A stretch of DNA of 64,000 nt, taken from NCBI GenBank assembly GCA_933207985.1, contig OW240918.1, positions 24,985,203 to 25,049,202 of the forward strand, given 5' to 3'. Numbering within the stretch: the stretch's first letter is position 1; each line of letters opens with the position of its first letter. The position numbers and the translations under genes were made by a program. Shown piece by piece: positions 23,264 through 33,608 of the stretch. This DNA is from Pelobates cultripes (lineage: Eukaryota > Chordata > Amphibia > Anura > Pelobatidae). The notes under the pieces are model-generated. The model saw only the letters and a program-made list of their open reading frames with translations, ran no database searches and was not told where the DNA came from.

Positions 23264-24380
23264 TCATGAGAGATTCACTGATGACAAAACCCCTCTACCG
23301 AAGGATGAGGAGGAAGAAGCCACATCCAGCTTATAATGTTGATGAAGGTTATAGGTGACGACCAGGTGGCTGCCCTGCATATGTCGTCAGGAGGAACCTC
23401 TGCCCAGTTAGCCCATGATGTAGCCAATGCTCTGGTAGAATGGGTCTTTATCTTTTCCAGAGGAGAGAGATTCTTGAGTTTATATGCCATTTTTATGGTG
23501 TTCGAAACCCATCGCCTTAAAGTAGCAGTAGAGGCCGCCTCTCCCTTTCTGTATCCTGACGGGATAAGAAATAAGTGCTGCGATTTTCTAAATAGTTTAG
23601 AGACCTCTATATATTTTATTACACATTCCCTTAAATCCAACTGATGGAGTTTAACTTCTTCCGAAGAAGAAGGGTTTTGGTAAAAAGAAGGGAGAATCAC
23701 TTCCTGTGCCAAGTGAAAACATGAAACCACCTTAGGAATTCCATTCTAGGTCTTAAGATAATTCTATCATGGAAAACCTGAACGTGATTTGGATCACTGG
23801 AGAAGGCTTGAATTTCAGACATTCTTTTAGCCGTAGTGATTGCCACCAAGAACAAGGTCTTGTACATCAGATTAATTATACCCAACTCATCCAAGGGAGC
23901 AAAGGGAGAGTCTGACAAAACATCCAGTACCAAAGGAGGTCTTATGCGTATAGCTGCCTTAAAGAACCTCGCAATGATATGGTCTGATGCCCAGGAGGTG
24001 TTACACAGAGCCGTCAAGCTGATGACTACTTTTAAAGTACTTAAGCACAGGCCCTTCTCCAGACCTTCATGTAGAAATTCCAGAATATCTATATTTGAAG
24101 GTTGTAGGAAATTCTTGGATTTCTTTTTTGTCCATTATTGAAATAAATCCCATATTCTGTGGTAACACGCGGAGGTGGAATTTTTTCTGGATTTTAACAG
24201 TGTATTCACAACAGGTTCTGGTAATCCCTGCTCTATAAGTCTCTGCTTTTCAAGAGCCAAGCCCCCAGTTTCCATTGATTTGGGTTGGGATGTATCACTG
24301 GACCTTGTATTAACAGATCTGCTCTCTGAGAAAGAGGCCATGGAGGACCTAAGCACATTTTGTTCAGGAGTGGGAACCAC
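23264..24380 (-). pseudogene. DIRS tyrosine recombinase
   Basis: In place of a DDE integrase, DIRS elements use a tyrosine recombinase to insert a circular DNA. Seen: an N-terminal helical segment (GLPEPVVNTLLKSRKNST), a stop after RIWDLFQ (24135), then the catalytic Arg region (TTAKRMSEI), a frame change near 23700-23730, and the HxxR box as KTHSTRALATSW. The nucleophile region HYKLDV is present but one frame away from the preceding box, so a small indel at about 23340-23350 separates the nucleophile Tyr from the rest. The true end is a TGA at 23264-23266. The protein cannot be functional as it stands. Confidence 0.9.
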
Positions 24381-25912
24381 GGTCTTCTCGGCCAGCTTGG
24401 AGTTACGGCAATCACTGTCTTCCGTTCCTTCTTAATTTTTCTCAACAACCTGTGAATCATTGGCAGGGGAGGGAACGCATACCCCAGATCGAAGTCCCAG
24501 GGAAGGGAAAAGGCATCTTGTCCTGCTGACTGATATTCTGCCTTTATGGAAAAATACTTCGGGACTTGAACATTCCGATATGAAGTCATCAAATCGACCT
24601 GGGGTGTGCCCCACCTTAACGATATCTGATGAAATACCTCTGGGTGTAATTGCCATTCTCCTGATTGAATCATTGTTCTGCTCAGATAGTCTGCCAGAAC
24701 ATTTTCTTTTCCTGGAAGATATACCGCTTTCAGGCCCTGTAGGCTGTTTTGAGCTAATTCCATCAATGGGAATATTTCCTTTAATAGAGCCTTGCTTCTG
24801 GTCCCACCTTGTCAGTTTACATATGAGGCCACTGCTCTGTTGTCTGTCTGGATTCTCACCCAAGAATTCGTTATATCTTGTCGAAATCCCTGCAGGGCAT
24901 AGAATATTGCTCTTAGTTCTCTTAGGTTCGAGTGCAACTTTCTCTCTCTCTCTGTGTCCATGTACCTTGTATCCATTCGTTTTCTAAATGCGGACCCCAT
25001 CCTTGGAGACTTGCGTCTGTAGTAACTGTTTTCCATGGTGGATCCTCCAGAGGAAATCCCAAGGATAAGTTCTTGTTTTTCTCCCACCACGACAGGTTGT
25101 CTATTGTTTTCTGAGAAATAGGAATTTTTTGATCCCAGTTGCCCTCTTGTTTCTTGAATTCCTTTAGAAACTGTATTTGGATGGGACGCATCTTCCACTG
25201 GGCCCATTTCACCAGTCCTATAGTCGCTGTAAGAGATCCTATAAGGCTCATGAATTCCCTTGCTGTAATGTATCTCTTGTAGTGAAGATTCCTGATCTTC
25301 ATCCGAATCTTCTCCATTCTTTCTGTAGACAAACTCAGTCGACCGATTACCGTATCTATGGCAGCCCCCAGGAATACAATATTCTGAGAGGGAACTGTCA
25401 TACTCTTTTCCAGGTTCAGTTTCCAACCATGGTTCACGAGGATCTCTATGGCCCACTGAGTGTGGAGAGCTACCTTCTGGCTGGATGGACCTATAATCAG
25501 AAAATCGTCCAAGTAATGGTATATCTCTATCCTTTTCTTTCTGATTACTGCTACTAATGTGATGAGTACCTTTGAGAATGTTCTCGGAGCCAGGCTTAGT
25601 CCCAGTGGCGTACATACCAGGGTCGCGGCTGTGACCGGGCCCGGCCCAACCAGGGGGCCCGGTCGCCCCTGCGACCTGGTGTGTACCCACTGGGCCAGCC
25701 TCTTCTCCTGGGGGGCCCAGGAGCCGGCCACCCCAGGGCCCCCCGAGGCTGGCCCTGGTGTCAACCGGCAGACGGGTTGCCGGTCAGGCGGGCAGGCGGG
25801 CCCGCGAGGGAGCACTCTCCCCTGAGTGCTTCCTCTTCAGCTCCCTCCCGCACCGCACTGATACCGGAGCCGGAAGGTAAGGAGGCTGGGGGAATTACAT
25901 AAAAAAAAAAAA

Positions 25913-26460
25913 CGTGTGAGTGTTAGAGTGTGTGTTAGTGTGTGTGTTAGAGTGTGTGTTAGAGTGTGTGTGAGTGTTAGAGTGAGCGTTAGTGTTAGAG
26001 CGTGTGCGAGTGTTAGAGTGAGTGTTAGTGTGTGTTAGAGTGAGTGTTAGAATGTGTGTGAGTGTTAGAGTGAGTGTTAGTGTGTGTTAGTATGAGAGTG
26101 TTAGTGTGTGTGTGAGTGTTAGAGTGAGTGTTAGTGTGTGTTAGTGTTAGAGTGTGTGTGTCTGCTAGTGAGTGTCAGTGAGTGTGTGTCTGCTAGTGAG
26201 TGTCAGTGAGTGTGTCTGAGTGTGTGTCTGCTAGTGAGTGTGAGTGAGTGTGTTACTGTGTGTGTCTGTTACTGAGTGTGTTTGTGTGTGTGTTAGTGAG
26301 TCTGTTTGATGTCTGTTAGTGTGTGTTTGTCAATGAGTGTATGTTTTGTAAGTGAGTGTGTATGTATGTCTGTCGCTGAGTGTGTCTCTGTCAGTAAATG
26401 TGTGTGTCTGTTAGCTAGTGTGTATGCGTCTGTAACTGAGAGAATGTGTGTGTGTCTTCA
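25913..26460. repeat. (GTGTGAGTGTTAGA)n degenerate microsatellite
   Basis: About 550 bp of GTGTGTTAGAGTGAGTGT variants inside the hAT-like element. Confidence 0.9.
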
Positions 26461-26599
26461 GCACTTACCTTTCTCCAGCGCTGGACTCCCTTGGCGCTGG
26501 GGATCCCTCAGCCTTTCAGCTCCGAATGCACACCGCACACTCATTCAAACCGCCCATAGGAAAGCATTACTTAATGCTTTCCTATGGACGTTCAGTGTG

Positions 26600-26776
26600 C
26601 TCCTCTAGCGGCTGTCAGTGAGACAGCCACTAGAGGCTGGATTAACCCTCAGTGAAACATAGCAGTTTCTCTGAAACTGCTATGTTTACAGCAGGCAGGG
26701 TTAAAAATAGAGGGACCTGACACCCAGACCACTTCATTGAGCTGATGTGATCTGGGTGTCTGTAGTGGTCCTTTAA
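26600..26776. mobile_element. TTAA-type element fragment within the hAT-like insert
   Basis: It contains CTCTAGCGGCTGTCAGTGAG and ACAGCCACTAGAGG (hairpin), CACCCAGACCACTTCA, and ends GTAGTGGTCCTTTAA, all shared with 52740-53102 and 56722-57166. Confidence 0.6.
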
Positions 26777-27484
26777 GTGTGTGTGCATCTGCATGCACTG
26801 GGGTACATACCGCGGTCGCAGGGGTCGCAGCCCTGCAACCTCTGCGACCAGGTGCCTACCGCCATGTGTTCCGGCCCACGCGCGGGGGGGGGCCCCCGGA
26901 TCAATTTTCGCACCGGGGCCCCATAGGTCATGTGTACGCCACTGCTTAGCCCAAATGGAAGTCCTTTGAACTGGTAGTGTCTTCCAAATACACAAAATCT
27001 GAGGAACGTTCTGTGCCATATATTGATTGGAATCTGGTGATATGCATCTTTCAAATCGATAGACGTAATCCAATCCCCCATACTGATATTTGGTACAATA
27101 GTCGAAATGGATTCCATCTTGAATGTTTTTCTTTTTAGTTTCGAATTCAATTTCTTCAAGTCCAGGATCAGCCTCCACTTCTTCTGTGGTTTCCGGGCTA
27201 GAAAAACCGTAGAATAGTGACCCTTTCTTTGTTCTTTTATTGGAATGTATTCTATTACCTGTTCTTTTAGGAGTTTCGAGATGCAGTCCCTCATAGCTGT
27301 CTCCTTTTCTCCTTTTGCTACCCGAGACTGGGTAAACACATCCTTTGTTGGAATGGCCTCGAATTCTAACCTGTATCTTTCGGCCAATATTGATAGGACC
27401 CAGGCGTCTGTCACACTTCTGACCCAGACAGGATAAAAGAGATGCAGTCTTCCTCCTGTAATTCCTGGCTGGGCCGGCACACGT

Positions 27485-28696
27485 TCAGAAGTTTTTCCCT
27501 GGCTTAGTTCCTCTTCCTCTGGAAGATTTTTGCTGAGTGTTTTTCCAATTGGATCTGAAATACTCGTTCCCAGGTTTATATGCCCTGCTTTCACGAAAGG
27601 CACGGTCTTTATATCGTCTATCTTTCCATGCAGTAGAACCATATTTTCTGACTTGCGGAAGAAAGGCTTTTCTCCCATCTGCTGCTTTATGGATAGTTTC
27701 ATCCAAGACCTTTCCAAATAGGAGATCACCTTGAAACGGAAGAGCACACAAGGACGCTTTAGAGGCGTAGTCTGCTCCCGAGGAGTGCAGCCATAATGCT
27801 CTTCTTGCTGCTATAGACAAGCCCATGCTTTTTGCCACCATTCTGGTAACATCCAGGGATGCTTCAGAGCAAAACTCTGTCGCCAACTTCAGATCTCTCC
27901 GAACTGCTTTGGCGATATCCTCCTCTAAGTTGTCTAGCCACACTTTGAAGACTCTTGACAGCGTTGTTAATGCTACTGTTAGATGTAGCGCAGATCCTAA
28001 CGCCAGGTATGACTTTATCAGACTGGAATCTAACCTTTTCTCCATAGGTTCTCTCAAATAAGCCGTGGAGTCAATAGGAAGGTCTTTTTTGCCATATGTA
28101 TAACTGCAGCATCAATCTTGGGTACAGCATTCCAGGTTTTGCAATCTTCTTTAGCATACGGATATAATCTGAATGCTTTGTTTTTCAACGTCGCTTTTCT
28201 CTCAGGTTTCTGCCATTCTTGGGAAATTATCTCTTTTATTGTAGAGTGTACCGGAAAGGTAGGTCTATTAGCTCTCAAATCCTCAAAATATCTATCAGAT
28301 TCCTTTATTGCAAATTCTTCTTCTGGGAATCTCAGGGTCTCTTATATTATGTTGATCAATTTATCAACAGATTTCAAATCCAGATTTCTGGAGGCATAGT
28401 TAACTTCACCTTCCTCTTCGTCCGACATATCCTCCATCTCCATACTATCACTTGACTCAGAGGAGATTTCTTCCCTTCTCAAGCGTTTAGATGAGGACAT
28501 CTTGCTTGTGGATTTAAACCCTTCTGCAATTGCCTCTGTAATCCATATTTTCAGTTCTGTTTGTGGAGACTTTCTTCCTTCAGCGGCTTCTGTCAGACAA
28601 TCTTGACATAAGTTTCTTCCATTGGGTGCAATTTGATTGCAGTTAACACACCTATTTGTTTTTTCCTTATGCTTCCTTGGTGATTCCTCTTTTGGA
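27485..28696 (-). pseudogene. DIRS gag-like protein
   Basis: This is the structural/nucleic-acid-binding ORF of the DIRS element. From the 5' side it shows paired cysteines (CVNCNQ...LCQDC, about 28600-28655), an acidic region, then RANRPTFPVH..., a LYP..KEDCKTWN..P segment, and a C-terminal part with ARRALWLHSSGADYASKA and LPFQGDLLFGK, which I recognise as DIRS gag features. The end is basic (RGRGTKPG). It has an in-frame stop at 28342-28344 and a one-base shift at the A/T run near 28085. TTTTTTACAG just before the first recognisable codons (about 28705) looks like a splice acceptor, but this is untested. Confidence 0.75.
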
Positions 28697-28705
28697 TTAC
28701 TCGGG

Positions 28706-29419
28706 CTGTAAAAAAGGCCATTTTAACAATAATATATTTTTTGGCCCATAGTGGCACTCTTTTACCCCCCTTTTAAAAGATAAACGTATATGAGGCTTTA
28801 AACACCAAAAACTGTTCCAAACTTCAGCCAGAGACTTCAAAACTTCACCAGAGCGTTTTTACATTGGATTCCGTTTTTTAAAATTTTGGCGCGATATCGC
28901 TTTAAGAGCCCGGCGGTTCGCGCATGCGCAATAGAAATTTCACAACGCCGCTACTGTGCATGCCCCGCCCTCCGAACCCGGAAGTATCCCCCGGCCGGTG
29001 AAAACAAGCAAGCAGAGAACTCTGCAAGCCTCCAATATGAAAATACTAGAAAACTAAACACTGAATCTATTCTACAATGAGTTTAGGGTAAGACCAATGA
29101 TTTTTTTAGTCACTTACTCAGCTTCTTTCTGCCACAATCTCTGAGGGGGTTATTGATACTTAAAGGGGAATTTTTAAGGATACATCGACCCCACATCATT
29201 GTAGATTTATTTAAAAACAGCCCTGTTTTCCATGAAGAGGTACATATACTAAAATGTACCTTAACTCAGTTCGTCCTGCTTTTGCAGGCTGATTACTAAG
29301 TTCTTCAGATAAAGATAGGTTGAACTTTATCTGGTAAGAACCCATGGTACACATGGGAAGGTGGCCTCAAAAGAAAATTTAGTATAGGATATAATTCCTG
29401 TTTGTCCTGCTAAGGACAG
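28706..29419. other. DIRS 5' untranslated region
   Basis: Sequence between the right terminal repeat and the gag-like frame. It includes a GC-rich patch (about 28885-29000). No coding frame is recognised. Confidence 0.5.
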
Positions 29420-29558
29420 AAAAAAAGACTGTGGGTTAGAGGGAGGAGGGACCTTTTATACCTACAGTCTGGTTATAATTGATTAATAGTTTCCTGTCCT
29501 GTTCCTGTTAGGGGCAGAGCTAACCCATTAGTGATGCTGCCATGAATGGCCAGGAATA
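29420..29558 (-). repeat. DIRS right inverted terminal repeat
   Basis: GACTGTGGGTTAGAGGGAGG through to GCTGCCATGAATGGCCAGGA is the inverse of the left repeat. TATAAAAGG within it may serve as the promoter on one strand. Confidence 0.85.
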
Positions 29559-29627
29559 ATGAGTTTCAAGGTTAAACTTGATGGACTTTAGTCTTTTTTC
29601 AACCTCGACTACTATGTAACTATGTAA
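29559..29627 (+). mobile_element. CR1-like LINE tail, distal piece
   Basis: AACTTGATGGACTTTAGTC followed by TTTTTTCAACC and ACTATGTAACTATGTAA is the terminal phrase of the LINE whose body ends at about 22873. Together they show that the DIRS element landed inside a LINE tail. Confidence 0.75.
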
Positions 29628-30076
29628 TATATAAAATAAGTTAAATAACCTGCTTATAGGTATTAGTAAGAAAACTAATGACATTGGTAACAATGCAGCT
29701 TCCTAAAAATACAAACAAGATTTCAAAATAATGATTGTATGTGGAGTGGAGTATTTACATAAAATAAGTACTATACAGTATATGTTTGTGATGTACCATA
29801 ACACCTAAAATAATCCATGATAAGTACTGATTACTATAACACTTCAAGTACCATAACCATTACAGCTATCTGCAGTGGTTATGCTGTGATAAATGCCCCA
29901 ACACCTTTTTTGTAAAGAGTCACAGCCAGGAGTTCCTCAGCAGGAACGTTTATTTGCTCTCCTGTTTTTGTAATATCCTTGATCCACACTAGGAGTTGAT
30001 GTGTCTGTGTGTTTATATCTAATGTGTAAAACCAAATAGCTACTTAGTTGAGTTGAATAAAGTTTTATTTTTTTCC
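29628..30076. other. Non-coding; possible short palindromic repeat
   Basis: ACCATAACCATTACAGCTAT and CTGCAGTGGTTATG at about 29850-29885 resemble a short palindromic element also hinted at 54990-55040. Nothing else was recognised. Confidence 0.35.
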
Positions 30077-30460
30077 TTAAATGATACTCTAGGCACCAAA
30101 ACAAAGTGTTTTAGTGCCTAAATGGCTGAGAAATTAGCATTAGGAATGCAGGGGCATGCTCGACGCACCAAAACTGCTTAATTAAAGGAACACTCCACTG
30201 CCCAAATACAAAATAAATAAAAATCACTATTTAGTATATATACCCCAAATGAAAGTTTGCATGCATTTATCTAAAATCTGCTTGCAAAACCTGCAGTTAT
30301 CTTGTCTGCTCTATTTGAAAGCTCTCCCCTTCTAACCCAGCCCAGACTTTCTGTGGTTGTCCAATCACAGACTTCCCAATACAGCTCAATGATAAGTCTT
30401 TGTAAGTCAGGTGCTCTGGGCAATTGCTGCCTCTTAGGGTTAGCTGCATTGAGCTAACAA
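30077..30460. mobile_element. Two adjoining TTAA-type short elements
   Basis: The first (about 30077-30184) starts TTAAATGATACTCTAGGCAC and ends at AATTAA; the second (30183 on) starts TTAAAGGAACACTCCACTGC and matches the copy at 462-780. They abut at a TTAA. Confidence 0.6.
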
Positions 30461-30666
30461 AAACAGGAAGTTACATTACCTATTGTCTGCTTGAAAGCCA
30501 AGGGTGTGTTACACACTCTTCACACATAAAGCTTTTCAGAAATTGTTTGGGATCTGGGGCGATAATGTAAGCTAAAGTTGTTTTAGTGCAGATATTCAAC
30601 ACAACTACATACATACACACTCCTGCATTCACATAAACATTTACCAAAACTCCATACGTATACACC

Positions 30667-31676
30667 CGGGGTAGACAACCTTTGGCACTCCAGGTGCTGT
30701 ATACTACATTGTGGCGGAACCAACCTTGCCACTGGAGGAGCCTGGTCGCCCGCCTCCTGCCACTGGACTATGGCCCCATGTTTAACACTGTTCTTTTTCC
30801 TTGCAGAAAGGCTGGTTCGTGCCTCTCTGCGGACTGTTAAAGCCATACTACCCCAGATAGCTATGCCATGGAGCCCAGCCGTATACTGAAAGACTGTATG
30901 AAAGACTTTGGCTCCATGGCGATTGAACTGTATGTATGTGATCTGAGCGCCATCCGATAGTAATGGTCGCTCAGATCTAAGCTATCTGGGGATAGGTAGA
31001 ATGTGTATGTTCTATGTGATAAATGTAACAGTATGTAATTTTATGTCTTTTATTGTCCTTTGTCTGCCATGCGCTTAATGGAGTTTTGCCTCTGTCCTTG
31101 GAGATAATTGGATTACTTCCCAATTATCTCCAGGACAGAGAGGAGGGATTGTGATGCATTGTGAGATTGTAACCTTGTGATTGGTCAATGTCCAATATGT
31201 TTCCCAGTCTTCCATCTGGTCCCCTTGGGGAGTGTCCACTAGGTGGGAGACCTGCATAAAAGCCGGGCAGGTAGCCCCAGTAAATCAGTTCTGCTTGACC
31301 CTCAAACGAAGTGTTGTCTCGTTCTTGGGGGGAATTGGATTGTATGCTGTTACAGTGTGACTGCCAGAAGTGTAAACTGTTCGTATGTTTTTCCTGTTTG
31401 GCTGTTTACAGCATTCGTGTGTTTCCTGTTCGGGAGTTTGGAGCATTCCCCTGGTTCCAGTTCGGGAGATTGGTGAATTCATGTGTTTGCAGTTCGGGAG
31501 ATTGGTGATTGCAGTAGCTGTCGGCGCATCTGAAAAGGGGAATATCGCCTAAACAGTTTTTAACCTCTTGTGTGCAAAACGGTCCGTTACATACATCTCC
31601 CATGATACTTTGCCAACATTATGGTTATAAGAGTTTTATGGAAGATGTAGTTAACATCTGGGGTGTCAAAGGTCAC
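30667..31676. mobile_element. Short foldback element split by a solo LTR
   Basis: GGTAGACAACCTTTGGCACT...CTACAT continues after the LTR as CTCCCATGATACTTTGCC...GAAGATGTAGTTAACATCTG and GTGTCAAAGGTCACCT. The two outer parts are inversely related, as in a common short hAT-like foldback repeat. A related, uninterrupted copy appears at about 63690-63825. Confidence 0.65.
30710..31591 (+). mobile_element. Solo LTR with 5-bp target duplication
   Basis: An 882-bp segment starting TGTGGCGGAACC and ending CGGTCCGTTACA, flanked by TACAT on both sides (30705-30709, 31592-31596). TG...CA ends and a 5-bp duplication define an LTR left by recombination. It has GGAGATAATT/AATTATCTCC (31100-31109, 31122-31131), a TATA-like CATAAAAG (31256-31263) and a downstream CCCCAGTAAATCAG region. 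No internal genes are present. I cannot assign it to Ty3-type or retrovirus-type elements without coding sequence. Confidence 0.9.
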
Positions 31677-32036
31677 CTAAGAATATGTCATAATTGACAT
31701 TGAAAACCTGAGCACACAAGTTGGAAATGCAGAATTTATTTCAGGAACCAGTACAGCAATGTTTTGGCTCAATACCATCTGTGTGCCACTATCCATCAAG
31801 TGGCAACTTTCAATAAGTGCCCTGAATACTAGGATTTTACCAAGGGAACTCAGCATCTTCAATTCTTCCACACACCTAGACTAATGTAAACTAATCTGGC
31901 ATCCCTCTACTCTCATCCACAGGTAATCTCTGGCTCTGATCCCAGTTAACCCCTGCAACACTGTCTGTCTCACCCCTGCACCCCACGTATTTAGGTAATC
32001 TAAGATCCCAGTTAACCCCTGCAATGCTGTATGTCT
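31677..32036. other. Non-coding with a short tandem duplication
   Basis: ATCCCAGTTAACCCCTGCAA occurs twice (about 31938 and 32005), each followed by a CTGT.TGTCTC phrase, giving a roughly 70-bp tandem duplication just upstream of the LINE reverse transcriptase fragment. Confidence 0.45.
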
Positions 32037-32124
32037 CCCAAGGTTCCATTCTCGGCCCCCTACTATTTACATTATTTATAAATGATCTGTCCAATGTCTG
32101 CAAATCCTCAAATGTACACATGTA

Positions 32125-32772
32125 GGCTCATTTTCCTGTCCGCTCGCACCTCCCACGCCTCCCCGCTCTGTCAGTCCCTGCATTGGCTTCCAGTTAGATA
32201 TAGGGCTCAATTTAAAATTCTAGTGGTTGCTTACAAGTCCCTACATAATGCTTCTCCAACCTACCTATCCTCCCTAATACACAAGTATGTCCCGTCGAGG
32301 CCCCGACGCTCTGCCAAAGACCTACGTATACCCTCTGTCCATACTCCCACCTCTAATGCTCTCCTCCAATATTTCTCCAGGGCTGCACCTCTTCTGTGGA
32401 ACTCTCACCCAGTCTCCATTCATTCAAAAAAATCATTGAAAACTCATTTCTTCAGGAAAGCATATCAATTAAACTGTTAGCAGGTTTTTATCCCCACCCC
32501 CCATGACTCCTCTCCTGCAACTGTCAAAATTACCTACTAAGCCCTCAGTGAATACTTTTCTAACAACCTACTTTGTACCCCTACTTTTACCCTTTGTGTC
32601 ACTATACCCCACTCCCTCTAGAATGTAAGCTCATTGAGCAGGGCCCTCCACCTCTCTGTTCCTGTATGTCCAGTTGTCTGGTTACAATTACATGTCTGTT
32701 AGTCCACCCATTTTACAGCGCTACAGAATCTGATGATGCTAAATAAATAATAAAAAAATAAGAATAATAGTA
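32125..32772 (+). mobile_element. Second L2-like LINE tail inserted in the first
   Basis: A 5'-truncated LINE: the reverse-transcriptase C-terminus reads LCQSLHWLPVRYRAQFKILV, KSLHNASPTYLSSLI and APLLWNSHP, ending at QLNC near 32478, then a 3' UTR with CTAGAATGTAAGCTCATTGA and an AATAATAA tail. It is flanked by ATGTA on both sides (32120-32124, 32773-32777), the mark of target-primed reverse transcription. Confidence 0.85.
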
Positions 32773-33496
32773 ATGTACGCAGGCGACACAGTAATCTATG
32801 CATGCAAATCCGATCTACAGTAGCTTGAGGCTGTGCTCCAAGACCAGTTTACAGAGGTTGAAAAGTGGATCACAAAAAACAAACTCTTCCTAAACGCTGT
32901 GACAATGATCTTTGGAACAGTACCTTAATTACACAAGTTACACAATTCCCACCTATCCATCAAAGTAAATTCAAATAGCACACTGATCGCAGTCCACTCT
33001 TTCAAATACTTGGGTATGTTGTTAGACCCCAATCTATCTTTTGGCCTCCACATAGAAAAACTTGCATCTAAACTTTATCCAAAACTAGGTGCCCTGTACA
33101 GAAACAAATCCTGCCTAAGCCCTACAGTAAAGGAAAAGATTGTACAGCAAATGCTGATGCCAATCATTGATTATGGGGATGTAGTATATGCACCTGCACC
33201 GCAAACCCACTTTAATAAACGTAATACATTGTATAACTCGTTTTGCCGATTTGTGCTACAATGCAATTACAGGACCCACCATTGTGACATGCTAAAAAAA
33301 ACTAAACTGGCTGTCGCTGGAATCCAGACACCCCTTTCATCTTTCCAGCCTTGTGTTTAAGAGCTTTTCTGGGAACTGTTTTCCCCAGCTGTTCCCACCT
33401 CCTATAACCTCCGATCCAGTACCAGCACCTTATTTAGTGTACCTCAGGGGTCAAGTCCTGGGGAATAAAGTGTGGGAACTCACCCAACAACTCCCC

Positions 33497-33608
33497 CTTC
33501 CCCACACACACACACTCACACACACACACACACAGTCACAGACACACACACACACACACACACTTACAGAGACACACACACACACTCACAGACACACACA
33601 CACAGACA
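33497..33608. repeat. (CA)n microsatellite
   Basis: CACACACACTCACACACACA-type tract inside the hAT-like element. Confidence 0.9.

Larger units (their letters stand above)
25603..26944. mobile_element. hAT-like non-autonomous element inside DIRS polymerase
   Basis: A 1342-bp insert with ends CAGTGGCGTACA...TGTACGCCACTG and an 8-bp target duplication CTTAGTCC/CTTAGCCC (25595-25602, 26945-26952) differing by one base. CAG...CTG ends and 8-bp duplications are typical of hAT. The interior is GC-rich near both ends and carries a GTGTGAGTGTTAG microsatellite and a TTAA-type element fragment. No transposase is present, so it would depend on another copy. Confidence 0.92.
24233..27747 (-). pseudogene. 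DIRS reverse transcriptase/RNase H, interrupted by hAT-like insert
   Basis: The polymerase copies element RNA to DNA. Upstream part (27747-26953): GGRLHLFYPVW, STVFLARKPQKKWRLILDLK, DWITSIDLKDAYHQIPI and YQFKGLPFGLS, the first RT motifs. Downstream part (25602 on): LAPRTFSKVL, the catalytic YHYLDDFLIIG, LNLEKS and the RNase H start TDASLQGWG. The insert lies exactly between GLS and LAP and would leave the frame intact if absent. A (GA)n run at 24939-24953 causes a frame change in RNase H, and a TGA (about 24812) breaks it after RAVASYVN. The C-terminal segment with LPGKENVLADYLSR and GTPQVDLM ends at 24233, overlapping the recombinase. Confidence 0.92.
22874..29558 (-). mobile_element. DIRS-like tyrosine-recombinase retrotransposon
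   Basis: A 6.7-kb element (about 5.3 kb without its insert) with gag-like, RT/RNase H and tyrosine recombinase genes on the - strand. Inverted terminal repeats at 22911-23046 and about 29420-29557 share TAGGTATAAAAGGTCCCTCC and CATGGCAGCATCAC on opposite strands. At 23085-23190 an internal complementary region joins sequence of both outer ends, as in DIRS-1. Such elements copy through a circular intermediate and integrate by recombination without a target duplication; none is seen here. All genes are broken. Confidence 0.93.

Noticed and set aside
24812..25690. 292-codon - strand frame rich in Glu/Ser/Asp
   Set aside because: Only its C-terminal end is real RNase H sequence after the frameshift; the rest is an alternate-frame reading of the RT, which is coded in the neighbouring frame.
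25559..25902. GC-rich + strand frames that might suggest an exon or CpG island
   Set aside because: They lie in the subterminal region of the hAT-like insert with clear inverted ends and a target duplication.
33010..33360. 116-codon frame as an independent gene
   Set aside because: It is the middle of the L2-like LINE reverse-transcriptase ORF that continues after the hAT-like insert at 34573.
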